DNA of 64,000 bases, taken from NCBI RefSeq assembly GCF_900110105.1, contig NZ_FOCL01000002.1, forward strand, positions 972,490 to 1,036,489, given 5' to 3'. Source of the stretch: Mucilaginibacter gossypiicola. GTDB lineage: Bacteria; Bacteroidota; Bacteroidia; Sphingobacteriales; Sphingobacteriaceae. Shown here one piece after another: positions 1 through 8,436 of this stretch. The notes under the pieces were generated by a model, which was given only the letters and a program-made list of their open reading frames with translations, was not told the origin of the DNA and made no database searches. Position 1 is the stretch's first letter. Each line of letters begins with the position of its first letter. A program made the position numbers and the translations under genes.

Positions 1-263
1 ACGCTAACCGTGTTTTTCGCCGGATCAAGCGGCAGGCGACCGTCATCGCCGGTAATTTTGCTAAGGGTGATGCCTGGTTTGCCGGTCAAACGCATGATCA
101 CCTCGTCGCCTGGCTCATCAACCGCAAAGCCCAGCACATCAAAACCGCAAACCACGTTGGCCACGGTTGCCGGGGCAAAAACGTGGATGCTGTCGCGTCC
201 CCCGTTTCCCGAAAGGGGAGCCAAAGTTGTAGGGGCTAATTCTTGTAACTTATTATCTTCCAT
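1..263 (-). CDS. thrB: homoserine kinase, 5' part only (runs off the window)
   Basis: This is the first 87 codons of a minus-strand gene whose ATG is at 263-261; the rest lies beyond the left edge. Residues about 28-48 read VFAPATVANVVCGFDVLGF, the N-terminal strand of GHMP-family homoserine kinases, which phosphorylate homoserine to O-phosphohomoserine in threonine synthesis. It follows thrA on the same strand with a 172-bp gap that contains a hairpin repeat, so it is the second gene of a thrA-thrB operon; thrC would be expected next. The first 25 residues before the GHMP start are a low-conservation extension, so the true start could be slightly downstream. Identity is firm from the motif plus operon context. 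Confidence 0.9.
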   Translation of the reverse strand, partial: MEDNKLQELAPTTLAPLSGNGGRDSIHVFAPATVANVVCGFDVLGFAVDEPGDEVIMRLTGKPGITLSKITGDDGRLPLDPAKNTVS

Positions 264-314
264 TATTCAAAATATCAAACTATCATTCGTCGCTTTTAAG
301 CGGGGGCTGTGCGA

Positions 315-424
315 TTCCCCTCTTTAGAGGGGCGGAGGGGTGTGTTTCTGCTTTTTGCCTATCGCCTGGATAGCACACCCCTGCTTTCGCTCATTTCCTG
401 CGCGCCCCCTCTCAAGAGGGGATT
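315..424. repeat. palindromic repeat family H inside the thr operon
   Basis: The gap between thrA and thrB holds a nested inverted repeat: TCCCCTCTTTAGAGGGG at the left, GAGGGGTGTG pairing with CACACCCCTG further in, and CCCCCTCTCAAGAGGGGA at the right. The same plan recurs at 63551-63659, so it is an interspersed element rather than an operon-specific signal. As RNA it would fold between the two cistrons and could affect thrB expression; that is inference. Confidence 0.75.
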
Positions 425-435
425 TAAAACTGCTC

Positions 436-2886
436 TTAATTAGCGCCCACGTTTATTAAATCAGCAAATACGCCTGCAGCGGTTACTTCAGCACCTGCGC
501 CGGGGCCTTTTACAACCAGCGGGCGCTCACGGTACCTGTCGGTTGTGAAGGATATGATGTTATCACTGCCCGACAGCATGTAGAACGGATGATTTTCATC
601 AACCATTTGTAGGGTGATGCTTACCTTACTGTCTTCCAGTTTACCAATGTAACGCAAAACTTTACCGTCTTTTTCGGCGGTGTCTTTTAGTTTGGCAAAA
701 TGAGCGTCTTCTGTTTTTAGTGTCGCATAAAAATCCTCAACGGTTTTAGCCTCAAGGCTTGCTTTTGGCAGTACGCTTTCTATTTCCACATCGGCTTCTT
801 CCATAGCGTAACCGGCGTCGCGGGCAAGGATGAGCATTTTGCGCATAAAGTCCTTACCGCTCAGGTCATCGCGTGGATCTGGTTCGGTATAACCTTTTTC
901 CTGTGCTTCTTTTACCACATCGTGGAAATTGGCATCACCTTTAAAGTTATTAAAGATGAACGATATAGTACCCGAAAGTATAGCCTCGATGCGCTGCACC
1001 CTGTCGCCGCTGTTCATCAGGTTTTTAAGGGTATTGATGATTGGCAGACCGGCGCCAACGTTGGTTTCGTAAAAGAAATCGACACCATGGGCACGGGCGG
1101 TATCTTTAAAGGTGCGGTATTGTTTGTAGCTACCCGAATTACCTATTTTATTACAAGTGATCACCGAGATATTGGCTTTAAAGATCTCTTCATAAAAACC
1201 GATAGGCACAGGGCTTGCGGTATTGTCAATAAACACACAGTTTGGCAGGTTCATTTCTATCATCCGGTTGATGAACGATTGCAGATCGGCTTCGTATGGC
1301 GATGCCTGCAGGTCATTTTGCCAGGTATCTAATGAAATGCCATCACTGTTGAAAGTCATTTTGCGGGTATTGCTGATACCGGCTATTTTAACCTGGATGC
1401 CGTTGTTATCTTTTAAATATTCGCTATGGGCATTCAATTGGTTAAACAACGTTTTGCCGATGTTACCTGTACCAAGACAAAACGCATGCAGGGTTTTGGT
1501 AAGCTGAACAAAGAATGCATCGTGTACAGCATTCAAAGCTTTTGAAAGATCATTAGCTGAGATGATCACCGAAATATTATATTCTGATGATCCCTGGGCT
1601 ATAGCCCTTACGTTAACCCCATTACGGCCAAGCGCATGGAACAGCTTGCCCGACATGCCCGGCGTTTGTTTCATGTTTTCGCCAACTACAGCCAATATGG
1701 CAAGGTTTTTTTCGATGACGAGGTGCTCCAGTTTTTTGGCGGCAAGCTCCAGTTCAAACTCCTGCTCTATAACTTGTTTGGCTCTTTCAGTATCCTGTGG
1801 CTGCACCGCAAAAGTGATGCTATGCTCAGATGACGACTGTGTGATCAGGATCACATTGATCTGCTCGCGGGCAAGCAACGAGAATAAACGGCCGCTAAAA
1901 CCCGATTTGCCTACCATGCCGCTGCCCTCTAAGTTGAGGATGCTGATATTGTTGATAGATGAAATGCCTTTGATTGGCAGGACGGAGGCTTTGCAATCAT
2001 GGCGGATCACGGTGCCTGCAAACTCCGGCTCAAAAGTATTTTTGATAACGATAGGGATCTTCTTTAAAAATGCCGGGATCATGGTTGGCGGATAGATCAC
2101 CTTGGCGCCAAAGTACGAAAGCTCCATAGCTTCGGTATAGGTAAGCTCGGTTAGGGAGAACGCTTTTTTCACCATGCGCGGATCGGCTGTCATCATACCG
2201 TTAACATCTGTCCAGATCTGAATTTCCTGTGCATTTAATGCCGCACCGAAGATAGCAGCAGTATAATCAGAACCTCCGCGGCCCAATGTTGTAGTTTGGC
2301 CAGCATCATTTGAGGCGATAAAGCCGGTAACGATCAAGGTTTTGCCTTTGTTTTCGGCATACAGGCCTTGCACCAATCTTTCGGTAAGCTCGGTGTTTAC
2401 TTTGGCGTTTCCGAAAGCGCTATCAGTTTTGATCACATCGGCCGCATCAACAAAAAGTACATCGCCAAAATGTTGCGCTGCAATTTTGCTCACCATCAGG
2501 GTTGAGCAGCGCTCACCGAAGGCAAGCACCTGGTCGCGGGTTTTCGGGGTAAGTTCGCGAAGGGTAAGCACGCCCTGTAAAAGTTCTTCCAGCTGGTTGA
2601 AGTGAATTTTTAAACGGGTAAGTGCCGGGTTTTGGTTTTGTACGTCCAAAAGGGCTTTTACCGTATCAAAGTGACGTTTTTCCAGTTCGGCCAAACCGGC
2701 GGTGAACTCTTTGCCATTTGCCGCATCTTCGGCCATGGCCGAAAGCAGGTTGGTTACACCGCCCATGGCTGATAATACCACCACTGGTTTTTCATCATTT
2801 TTTACTTCATCCTTCAGGATGCTTAACAGGGTTTGGATGCTGCTTACAGATCCAACGGAAGTACCTCCGAATTTTAAAACTTTCAT
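436..2886 (-). CDS. thrA: bifunctional aspartokinase / homoserine dehydrogenase
   Basis: An 816-residue protein, the normal length for ThrA. The N-terminal aspartokinase begins MKVLKFGGTSVG (KFGGTS at 5-10), phosphorylating aspartate with ATP. A regulatory region with two ACT-like segments lies at about 315-460. The homoserine dehydrogenase half starts near residue 465 with the NAD(P)-binding CLGTGNIGKT, and ends with GPGAGAEVTAAGVFADL, a family signature. It catalyses the first and third steps of the aspartate pathway to threonine and methionine. The start ATG at 2886 lies 26 bases downstream (minus strand) of an attenuator hairpin that is preceded by a Thr/Ile-rich leader peptide, so expression is very probably controlled by threonine and isoleucine supply through attenuation. 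Followed by thrB. Confidence 0.97.
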   Translation of the reverse strand: MKVLKFGGTSVGSVSSIQTLLSILKDEVKNDEKPVVVLSAMGGVTNLLSAMAEDAANGKEFTAGLAELEKRHFDTVKALLDVQNQNPALTRLKIHFNQLEELLQGVLTLRELTPKTRDQVLAFGERCSTLMVSKIAAQHFGDVLFVDAADVIKTDSAFGNAKVNTELTERLVQGLYAENKGKTLIVTGFIASNDAGQTTTLGRGGSDYTAAIFGAALNAQEIQIWTDVNGMMTADPRMVKKAFSLTELTYTEAMELSYFGAKVIYPPTMIPAFLKKIPIVIKNTFEPEFAGTVIRHDCKASVLPIKGISSINNISILNLEGSGMVGKSGFSGRLFSLLAREQINVILITQSSSEHSITFAVQPQDTERAKQVIEQEFELELAAKKLEHLVIEKNLAILAVVGENMKQTPGMSGKLFHALGRNGVNVRAIAQGSSEYNISVIISANDLSKALNAVHDAFFVQLTKTLHAFCLGTGNIGKTLFNQLNAHSEYLKDNNGIQVKIAGISNTRKMTFNSDGISLDTWQNDLQASPYEADLQSFINRMIEMNLPNCVFIDNTASPVPIGFYEEIFKANISVITCNKIGNSGSYKQYRTFKDTARAHGVDFFYETNVGAGLPIINTLKNLMNSGDRVQRIEAILSGTISFIFNNFKGDANFHDVVKEAQEKGYTEPDPRDDLSGKDFMRKMLILARDAGYAMEEADVEIESVLPKASLEAKTVEDFYATLKTEDAHFAKLKDTAEKDGKVLRYIGKLEDSKVSITLQMVDENHPFYMLSGSDNIISFTTDRYRERPLVVKGPGAGAEVTAAGVFADLINVGAN

Positions 2887-2911
2887 TTATGGGTTAGTAA
2901 TCGTTCTATAC

Positions 2912-2945
2912 AAAAAAACCTTCCTCTTTGCGGAGGAAGGTTTTT
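2912..2945 (-). terminator. threonine-operon attenuator (rho-independent terminator)
   Basis: On the minus strand a 13-bp stem (2914-2926 with 2933-2945, core ACCTTCCTC/GAGGAAGGT) with a 6-base loop is followed by a run of seven T. It sits between the leader peptide and thrA. The upstream arm, CTTCCTCCG (2939-2931), is exactly complementary over 9 bases to CGGAGGAAG (2994-2986) at the 3' end of the leader peptide gene. That gives two mutually exclusive folds, terminator or antiterminator. Confidence 0.85.
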
Positions 2946-2981
2946 CTTTTGGTTTTCATTTTATGTTTTTACACCATACGA

Positions 2982-3047
2982 TTATCTTCCTCCGAGGTTT
3001 ATGCCGGTGGTAATAATAATTGTAGTAATGGTGTTGTTAATTGTCAT
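2982..3047 (-). CDS. thrL: threonine operon leader peptide, 21 aa
   Basis: A 21-codon minus-strand ORF, ATG at 3047 and TAA at 2984-2982. It starts MTINNTITTIIITTG and has 6 Thr and 6 Ile among 21 residues, the composition expected of a thr-operon attenuation peptide. Its last codons (Leu-Gly-Gly-Arg) double as the antiterminator strand CGGAGGAAG, complementary to the 5' arm of the terminator at 2912-2945. If the ribosome stalls on Thr or Ile codons, this segment is free to pair and thrA is transcribed. If it reaches the stop codon, it masks the segment and the terminator folds. The frame is open further upstream to 3191, but the promoter position and composition favour the internal ATG. Confidence 0.85.
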   Translation of the reverse strand: MTINNTITTIIITTGINLGGR

Positions 3048-3059
3048 ATATAATGTCTG

Positions 3060-3090
3060 TAAAGTAAGTAGATTATTTTCTGATTTGCAA
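3060..3090 (-). promoter_or_regulatory. putative promoter of the thr operon
   Basis: Minus strand: TTG (3090-3088), 21 bases, then TACTTTA (3066-3060). This fits the Bacteroidota primary sigma consensus of TTG near -33 and TAnnTTTG near -7, except that the last G is absent. The leader peptide ATG follows 12 bases downstream. Confidence 0.5.
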
Positions 3091-3313
3091 GGAATATTTA
3101 ACAAATTATGATTTTCGCAATAATTGTCAGGTAGTTGGCTGAGTAAATGATGGATTTGATAATGAGGAAGGTAAGTAAAAGGTTTTATCAAGGGTTGTGC
3201 GTTATTTAAGAATTACACGGGGTGATTAAGAGATACGAGGTTTCTGAACTTCATATGTCTGGGTTTCAATTACACGTGGCTCCTATGGAGCCTATACTCG
3301 CTGGGACATAGAG

Positions 3314-3381
3314 CTATAAACACGATACTCCTACGGAGTTCGCTGTCGGTTTACCACTCCGTAGGAGTGTCGTGTTTATAG
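3314..3381. repeat. long hairpin repeat family D
   Basis: Two 26-base arms (3314-3339 and 3356-3381), complementary except for one position, are separated by 16 bases; the core is ACTCCTACGGAGT / ACTCCGTAGGAGT. Flanking DNA (3260-3440) carries further half-copies such as CTCCGTAGGTGCCTCGTG. It lies in the divergent gap between the thr operon and rsgA. The shape suggests an interspersed palindromic element; no coding potential seen. Confidence 0.7.
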
Positions 3382-3487
3382 GAAATAAAAAAGTCAGATC
3401 CGGCTCCGTAGGTGCCTCGTGTTTCTGAACGCGATTTTCGTGCGATTATCACCCAGTTTCAAAAAATCTTCAATAAATTTAATTTGC

Positions 3488-3495
3488 TACTTTTG
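3488..3495 (+). promoter_or_regulatory. -7 box of rsgA (TACTTTTG)
   Basis: TACTTTTG matches the Bacteroidota -7 consensus TAnnTTTG and ends 11 bases before the rsgA ATG, implying a very short 5' leader. Confidence 0.5.
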
Positions 3496-3506
3496 AACCT
3501 CGATAT

Positions 3507-4427
3507 ATGCAGGGACTAATAACAAAATCAACAGGAAGCTGGTACCAGGTACAAACCCCCGATGGGCAAAAGATAGATTGCCGCATCAAGGGCAAGTTCC
3601 GTATTAAGGGTATCACTACTACCAATCCTATTGCTGTTGGCGATGTAGTTGATTTTGAAATGGAGCCCGACCGCGAAGACGGTGTGATCACCAATTTGCA
3701 TCAACGCAAAAACTACATCATTCGTAAGGCCATTAACCTGAGCAAGCAGGCGCAGATCATTGCCGCCAATCTTGATCAGGCTATTTTGGTAGTTACGCTG
3801 GCCTCTCCGCGTACCTCTCTTGGCTTTATCGATCGCTTTTTGGTAACTGCCGAGGCTTACGATATTCCTGCAAGATTAGTATTTAATAAACTTGACCTTT
3901 TCAGCGACGAAGGCCTGGAAGTATTGGCCGATTATAAAGCTATTTATGAAGATATCGGCTATCCCTGCTTTGAAGTATCAGCCATTCAGGGTACTAATAT
4001 CAGCCAGGTACAGGATCTGTTGAAAGATAAGGTTACCTTGTTTTCGGGCCACTCGGGGGTGGGCAAATCAAGCCTGATCAATGCGCTGTTGCCCGAACTG
4101 GAACTGCGCACCAATATGGTATCCGACTGGAGCGATAAGGGTATGCACACCACCACCTTTGCCGAAATGTTTGAACTGCCACAGGGCGGTTTTATCATCG
4201 ATACTCCCGGCATCCGCGAATTGGGAGTTATCGACATAGAAAAACAGGAGCTCAGTCATTTCTTTCCCGAAATGCGTGAGCGGATGCACGACTGCCGTTT
4301 TAATAATTGCCGTCATATCAACGAACCCGGCTGCGCTGTGCTTGAAGCTTTGGAAGAGGGAGAGATAACCCTATCGAGGTATGAAAGCTACCTGAGCATT
4401 TATCATGGTAATGATACAAGGGCTTAG
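3507..4427 (+). CDS. rsgA: ribosome small subunit-dependent GTPase A
   Basis: 306 residues, the usual length. It has an N-terminal OB-fold (about 1-70) and a circularly permuted GTPase domain whose G4 motif NKLD (about 126) precedes the P-loop GHSGVGKSS (about 178) and DTPGIREL (about 232). A C-terminal zinc knuckle carries CRFNNCRHINEPGC (about 270-285). RsgA (YjeQ/EngC) is a late 30S ribosome assembly factor that releases other assembly factors on GTP hydrolysis. The ATG at 3507 is preceded by a TACTTTTG -7 box, which supports this start. It stands alone, followed by a family A palindrome. Confidence 0.97.
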   Translation: MQGLITKSTGSWYQVQTPDGQKIDCRIKGKFRIKGITTTNPIAVGDVVDFEMEPDREDGVITNLHQRKNYIIRKAINLSKQAQIIAANLDQAILVVTLASPRTSLGFIDRFLVTAEAYDIPARLVFNKLDLFSDEGLEVLADYKAIYEDIGYPCFEVSAIQGTNISQVQDLLKDKVTLFSGHSGVGKSSLINALLPELELRTNMVSDWSDKGMHTTTFAEMFELPQGGFIIDTPGIRELGVIDIEKQELSHFFPEMRERMHDCRFNNCRHINEPGCAVLEALEEGEITLSRYESYLSIYHGNDTRA

Positions 4428-4503
4428 GGAAAGGGGCAAGACTTTTAGAGTCAAGAGGCAAGAAAACAAGTATAGTTTTTTAGAGAGAAGTCCGTTAAAA
4501 ATA

Positions 4504-4591
4504 TGTCATTGCGAGGAGGAACGACGTGGCAATCGCATGCTATACAGGGCCGCTATGCTTCCGTGCGATTGCTTCGTTCCTCGCAATGACA
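4504..4591. repeat. palindromic repeat family A, copy 1
   Basis: Begins TGTCATTGCGAGGAGGAACG and ends CGTTCCTCGCAATGACA; inside, GGCAATCGCATGC faces GCTTCCGTGCGATTGC. The copy is a near-complete 88-base palindrome. A purine-rich CAAGA-type tract (about 4430-4470) precedes it, as at copies 8 and 10. It lies between convergent rsgA and the beta-lactamase-like gene. Confidence 0.9.
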
Positions 4592-4623
4592 TTTTTTTCA
4601 GCTGATGCAGTATTATAGCAACA

Positions 4624-5817
4624 TCATCTCTTCGCTGCTTCTTTCACCAGCACATCCACAATAGCCTGTTTATTGGGAAAATACTTATTAGTTAAAAACA
4701 AACCTCCTTTACCGGTTGACGGGTTAAAGAATAAATAAGTGCCTACGCCGGGATCATCGCCGTCATGGCCTATGGTACCGTTGGTGTATAAATTCCAGAA
4801 GATGCCTTTATTGCGATAAGTTAAATTGATGTTTTTGGGCGGATGTTCTTTGCTGAACTGTGCGGTAAACATGGTTTGGTAAGAAGCTTCGGTAAGTAGC
4901 TTTTTATCATGCATGGCAATAGCCATCAGATATTTGCTCAGGTCTTCGGGCGAGGTTTTGAGGCCTCCGTCCGGGTAGGTAACCAGGTCATACAGTGGGA
5001 AGCGGTTCTTTTGATCAAGATATAATATGGCGTGATTTTTTAAATCCATATCAGGTATATGCCAGCCCGAATGATCCATTTTTAAAGGTTTCAGGATATA
5101 CTTCTTAGTAAAATCTGCGTAAGAAAGCCCTGATTTAAGTTCGATAAGATAAGCCACCAACGCCGAGCCAATGTTGCTATATGAAGATGTGCCCCCTGCC
5201 GGGCCTTCGCCAAAGTTAGCTTTGCTGTAATGTTGGCCCTGTGGCGATAAATAGTTGTAAACGAATTGCGTCAGGGTAGTGTCCTTTAATTTATCACCAT
5301 AACCCATTTGGTTGAGTGTGCTTATTGAAACACTGTCATAAGCCCTTAGTTTGGGGTAAAAATGATAGATGTAATGGTATACCTCCGGATTGTCGACAAT
5401 GCCCGACGTATGATTGGTTAATTCTCTGATAGTTATTTTTCCGTTTGGATCGTTAGGGTTAGTTACCCTAAAAGGCAGTACATCATTAATATCTGTTTCC
5501 AGCGTAAAATACTTTAGTTCGATGGCTTTCATCAACGCAATGGCAATAAATGTTTTGCTCACCGAGCCAATGTTTTGAACTGCATTTGCCGAATAGGGGA
5601 TTTGATTGGCAATATCGGCATAACCAAAGCCTTGCTCATAGGTGATTTTATTGCCATCGGTCATGATCACATACATACCGGGGAGGCTTTCCTGCGTAAA
5701 GGCCTGTTGTAGTTTAATGGTTAAAGAATCTTGTTGGGCTTGTGCCTGGATACTGTTGGTTATCAGGACAAAGGTTAGCACACAAAGAAGTGTTTTCAAG
5801 GTTTTATAGGTTTTCAT
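4624..5817 (-). CDS. serine hydrolase of the class C beta-lactamase / PBP4-like family
   Basis: 397 residues. Residues 1-26 form a signal peptide (hydrophobic LLCVLTFVLIT, cut near IQAQAQ), so the enzyme is exported. The catalytic SxxK motif is SVSK at 85-88, the second motif YSN lies in SSYSNIGSALVAYL (about 215), and a GHDG segment near 350 stands in for the K/HxG triad. This is Pfam beta-lactamase (PF00144) architecture, shared by class C beta-lactamases, D-aminopeptidases and esterases; the substrate cannot be read from sequence. It stands alone, convergent with rsgA, so neighbours give no clue. I would not call it a resistance gene without assay data. Confidence 0.88.
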   Translation of the reverse strand: MKTYKTLKTLLCVLTFVLITNSIQAQAQQDSLTIKLQQAFTQESLPGMYVIMTDGNKITYEQGFGYADIANQIPYSANAVQNIGSVSKTFIAIALMKAIELKYFTLETDINDVLPFRVTNPNDPNGKITIRELTNHTSGIVDNPEVYHYIYHFYPKLRAYDSVSISTLNQMGYGDKLKDTTLTQFVYNYLSPQGQHYSKANFGEGPAGGTSSYSNIGSALVAYLIELKSGLSYADFTKKYILKPLKMDHSGWHIPDMDLKNHAILYLDQKNRFPLYDLVTYPDGGLKTSPEDLSKYLMAIAMHDKKLLTEASYQTMFTAQFSKEHPPKNINLTYRNKGIFWNLYTNGTIGHDGDDPGVGTYLFFNPSTGKGGLFLTNKYFPNKQAIVDVLVKEAAKR

Positions 5818-5912
5818 ACGCCTATATTACAACAAACAGAATATAAACCCCTATTGGTTATTGAAAATTATTTTACGGGCTGATAAGAAAGGTGTCAGCA
5901 AATAATCTTTCA

Positions 5913-5945
5913 ATAAAAAAGACCTTGTGGATAACACAAGGCCTT
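5913..5945 (-). terminator. terminator after the PLP-dependent sulfur enzyme
   Basis: On the minus strand, AAGGCCTTGTG and CACAAGGTCTT form an 11-bp stem (one G-T pair) with a 5-base loop, followed by TTTTTT. It lies 6 bases past the stop of the gene ending at 5951. Confidence 0.75.
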
Positions 5946-5950
5946 GATAT

Positions 5951-7189
5951 TTATTCGCCTAAAGCGGTCTTAAAATCCTCAAGCAAATCCTCAAGGTCCT
6001 CAATACCAATAGATAGGCGGATCATACTTTCGGGGATGCCCATTTCAGCACGGCGTTCGGCTCCAAGCTCAAAGAAAATGGTTTGCGCAACCGGGATGGC
6101 CAGCGTGCGGGTATCACCAAGGTTGCTTGATTTTACAACCAGTTTTAACTTGTTTAAAAAGGCAAGACAATCGATACTTTCATCCAGTTCGATACTCATC
6201 AAACCACCGTAGCGGGCAAACAACTCGCCTGCTAAAGCATGTTGCGGGTGCGATTCAACGCCGGGATAAAATACTTTTTTAACTTTCGGGTGCTTATCGA
6301 AATATTGGGCTAATGCTAAAGCATTACTGCATGCACGGTCAAGGCGAAGGGCCAATGTTTCGGCGCCAACAGAGATGGAGTGAGCAGCTTCGGGCGATAA
6401 GGTACCACCGCTATCGCGCAAGCCTTTTTTACGGATCTGGGTCATGCCCAAATTCTCCGGCTTTACCGTTGTTTTGAAGCCTGGGAAAATGTTTGGATAG
6501 TTTGCCCAATCGAACAAGCCGGCGTTAGTTACCGCGCCACCAAGGGCGTTACCGTGACCGCCAATATATTTGGTTAGTGAATTGATCACCAGGCTGGCCT
6601 TAACGTTAACCGGGTTAAACAAGTATGGCGAGGTCATGGTATTATCAACCACATATAAAATGCCTTTTTCCTGGCACAGGTCGCCAATGTTTTTAAGGTC
6701 GGCAATTTGGGTGGCCGGGTTGGCAATGGTTTCAACAAACACCATGCGGGTGTTTTCTTTTATTGCTGCACGTACATTATCAACCAAGGTAGCATCAACA
6801 AAATCAATGCTGATACCCATATCAATAAAAGTCTGGAAAATACTGCGGCTGTTACCAAACAGGAACGAGCTGGCTACAATATGATCGGTACCTTTAATAA
6901 GCGCCATTACCGTTGCCGAAATAGCGGCCATACCCGTTGAGAAAGCAATGCTTGATACCCCATGTTCCATTTGGGTTACCTTTTGCTCTAACGCGGTGAT
7001 GGTAGGGTTACCCTGTCGCGAATAAGCATAACCGCTTTTTTTATTCTGGAAAATATCAACCAAATCCTGCACATCCTCATGTCCGTAGGTTACCGAGGTG
7101 TGAATGGGTTTATGCAACGAACCATGCTCGGGTTTGCCAAGACGGTCGGCATGTAATATGGTGGTAGTGAAGCCTTTTTTGGTACTCAT
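5951..7189 (-). CDS. Cys/Met metabolism PLP-dependent enzyme (cystathionine gamma-synthase family)
   Basis: 412 residues of the Cys/Met-metabolism PLP family (fold type I). The pyridoxal-binding lysine lies in NSLTKYIGGHGNALGG near residue 206. The phosphate-binding segment SGYAYSRQGNPT is near 53 and the cofactor-contacting FSTGMAAI near 83. Members are cystathionine gamma-synthase, O-acyl-homoserine sulfhydrylase and methionine gamma-lyase, all acting on homoserine or methionine sulfur chemistry in the cytosol. Which one this is cannot be decided by eye. I saw no SAM-riboswitch-like structure in the 230 bases upstream. Single gene with its own terminator. Confidence 0.88.
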   Translation of the reverse strand: MSTKKGFTTTILHADRLGKPEHGSLHKPIHTSVTYGHEDVQDLVDIFQNKKSGYAYSRQGNPTITALEQKVTQMEHGVSSIAFSTGMAAISATVMALIKGTDHIVASSFLFGNSRSIFQTFIDMGISIDFVDATLVDNVRAAIKENTRMVFVETIANPATQIADLKNIGDLCQEKGILYVVDNTMTSPYLFNPVNVKASLVINSLTKYIGGHGNALGGAVTNAGLFDWANYPNIFPGFKTTVKPENLGMTQIRKKGLRDSGGTLSPEAAHSISVGAETLALRLDRACSNALALAQYFDKHPKVKKVFYPGVESHPQHALAGELFARYGGLMSIELDESIDCLAFLNKLKLVVKSSNLGDTRTLAIPVAQTIFFELGAERRAEMGIPESMIRLSIGIEDLEDLLEDFKTALGE

Positions 7190-7224
7190 TTTTTTATCCT
7201 ATTAATTAGATATACATAATAGCG

Positions 7225-7410
7225 GTTGCGAACTTAATTAATTACACCCTAATTACACGAATGGAATTGACACTAATTGTACGAATGATATCGAATTGAC
7301 ACGAATGCTTTTATGATGACTTGAATTTGACCGAATTACACGAATTACTTTATACAAGGTAGATGATTAGGGAAATTCGCCTAAATTGTGGCCGATATAA
7401 AGGAAATTCG
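7225..7410. repeat. degenerate CGAATTACACGAAT repeats (family E)
   Basis: The gap between the divergent PLP enzyme and dtd contains at least six imperfect copies of a short unit like TTACACGAATT or CGAATTGACACGAAT. Similar DNA is at 25390-25499. No ORF or clear promoter box was found. Confidence 0.6.
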
Positions 7411-7421
7411 TGTAAAAATAT

Positions 7422-7880
7422 ATGAGGGCTGTACTACAACGTGTTACCCAGGCAAGCTGTACTGTTGACGGAAAGATAACAGGTGAGATAAGTGCCGGAT
7501 TTTTAGTTTTATTAGGAATTGAAGACGCTGATACCACCGAAGACCTGCAATGGCTGGCCGGTAAAATTACAGGTATGCGTGTTTTTGGCGATGAAAACGG
7601 CCTCATGAACAAAGCCCTTGCTGATGTTAACGGGGATATCCTGCTGATTTCCCAGTTTACCCTTTTCGCTCAAACCAAAAAGGGAAACCGCCCTTCATTT
7701 TTAAGGGCCGCTAAACCGGATAAGGCCATTCCGATGTATGAGCAAATGGTTCAAACGCTTGAAACACTGACAGGTAAAAAGATAGCAACGGGCATTTTTG
7801 GTGCAGATATGAAGATTAATCTGCTGAATGACGGCCCGGTAACTATCATAATGGATACGAAGGATAGGGATAATCATTAA
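7422..7880 (+). CDS. dtd: D-aminoacyl-tRNA deacylase
   Basis: 152 residues, full length for Dtd. It starts MRAVLQRVTQASCTVDG, the invariant N-terminus, and has both active-site signatures: SQFTLFA (about 76-82) and NDGPVTIIMDT (about 135-145, the GP cis-peptide motif). Dtd hydrolyses D-amino acids and glycine mischarged on tRNAs, protecting translation fidelity. It is divergent from the PLP enzyme and followed by repeats, so monocistronic. Confidence 0.97.
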   Translation: MRAVLQRVTQASCTVDGKITGEISAGFLVLLGIEDADTTEDLQWLAGKITGMRVFGDENGLMNKALADVNGDILLISQFTLFAQTKKGNRPSFLRAAKPDKAIPMYEQMVQTLETLTGKKIATGIFGADMKINLLNDGPVTIIMDTKDRDNH

Positions 7881-7949
7881 AAAGACAAAGGACATGTTAA
7901 AAAGCCTGTCATTCTTCGCTCTCGCTACTTATAACAATTTAAAAAAACG

Positions 7950-8146
7950 GCGTCATCCCGAACTTGTTTCGGGAACCCGCAAGATAAGCCGCATGGAGCA
8001 TCCTTAGCAACGGATGTGCGGAAACAAGTTCAGCATGACAGCGTGGAGATGTCATTTCATCTTCAGAATTCGCCGGATTTAAACACTCAGGGTGACAGCC
8101 CTCTTTACTGGATGTCATTTTGCCTTCAGAGGCCCAGGATTTAAAC
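7950..8146. repeat. intergenic repeats, families F and related
   Basis: An inverted pair, GTCATCCCGAACTTGTTTC (7951-) facing GAAACAAGTTCAGCATGAC (8021-8039), is followed by two tandem related units that both read GGATGTCATTT..CTTCAG..GGATTTAAAC (about 8045-8083 and 8110-8146). Related DNA occurs at 13086-13182 and 26877-26903. No gene is present between dtd and the zinc-finger protein. Confidence 0.65.
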
Positions 8147-8159
8147 GTTTTTAACTTAT

Positions 8160-8435
8160 TTAGTTATTGTCCAACGCCTCTTCAATCCTCGCCTGCAAGT
8201 CTGCTTTAAAAGCATCATCCAGTTTCAATTCGTTTTTAAGCGAACTATGAAAAAGCTGCTGCACCATATTATTAATAACGCGGCTTTGTTTATTATACAG
8301 TACGCACATGCCGCAACCCGCCAGGTGGATACGCAGCTCAATTTCTTCGCGGAAGCTAAGCCGCTTAAGCTGCTTCTTTTCAATCAGGAAAGTAGCTTGT
8401 TTGCAGTTATATATGACTTTTTTTAAGTAACTCAT
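8160..8435 (-). CDS. small zinc-finger protein, probable anti-sigma partner
   Basis: 91 residues. It has Cys11 and, further on, HLAGCGMC, an HxxxCxxC zinc-binding signature of the zf-HC2/ZAS anti-sigma fold. There is no membrane segment, so it would be a soluble anti-sigma factor or regulator. The gene starts one base after the stop of the ECF sigma factor gene on the same strand, and such sigma/anti-sigma pairs are normally co-transcribed. This suggests it binds and holds the sigma factor, perhaps in response to redox or zinc. The ligand is inference; the cysteines are visible. Confidence 0.75.
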   Translation of the reverse strand: MSYLKKVIYNCKQATFLIEKKQLKRLSFREEIELRIHLAGCGMCVLYNKQSRVINNMVQQLFHSSLKNELKLDDAFKADLQARIEEALDNN

Positions 8436-8436
8436 T

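Noticed and set aside
922..1332. 136-aa plus-strand frame within thrA
   Set aside because: Antisense shadow of a well-defined gene; low-complexity composition and no motif.
4624..5817. Calling the SxxK hydrolase an AmpC resistance enzyme
   Set aside because: Motifs fit the whole PF00144 family, which is mostly not resistance-related, and there is no ampR-like regulator nearby.
7190..7421. SAM riboswitch upstream of the PLP sulfur enzyme
   Set aside because: The gap holds only short CGAATTACACGAAT-type repeats; no paired stems or conserved riboswitch core seen.
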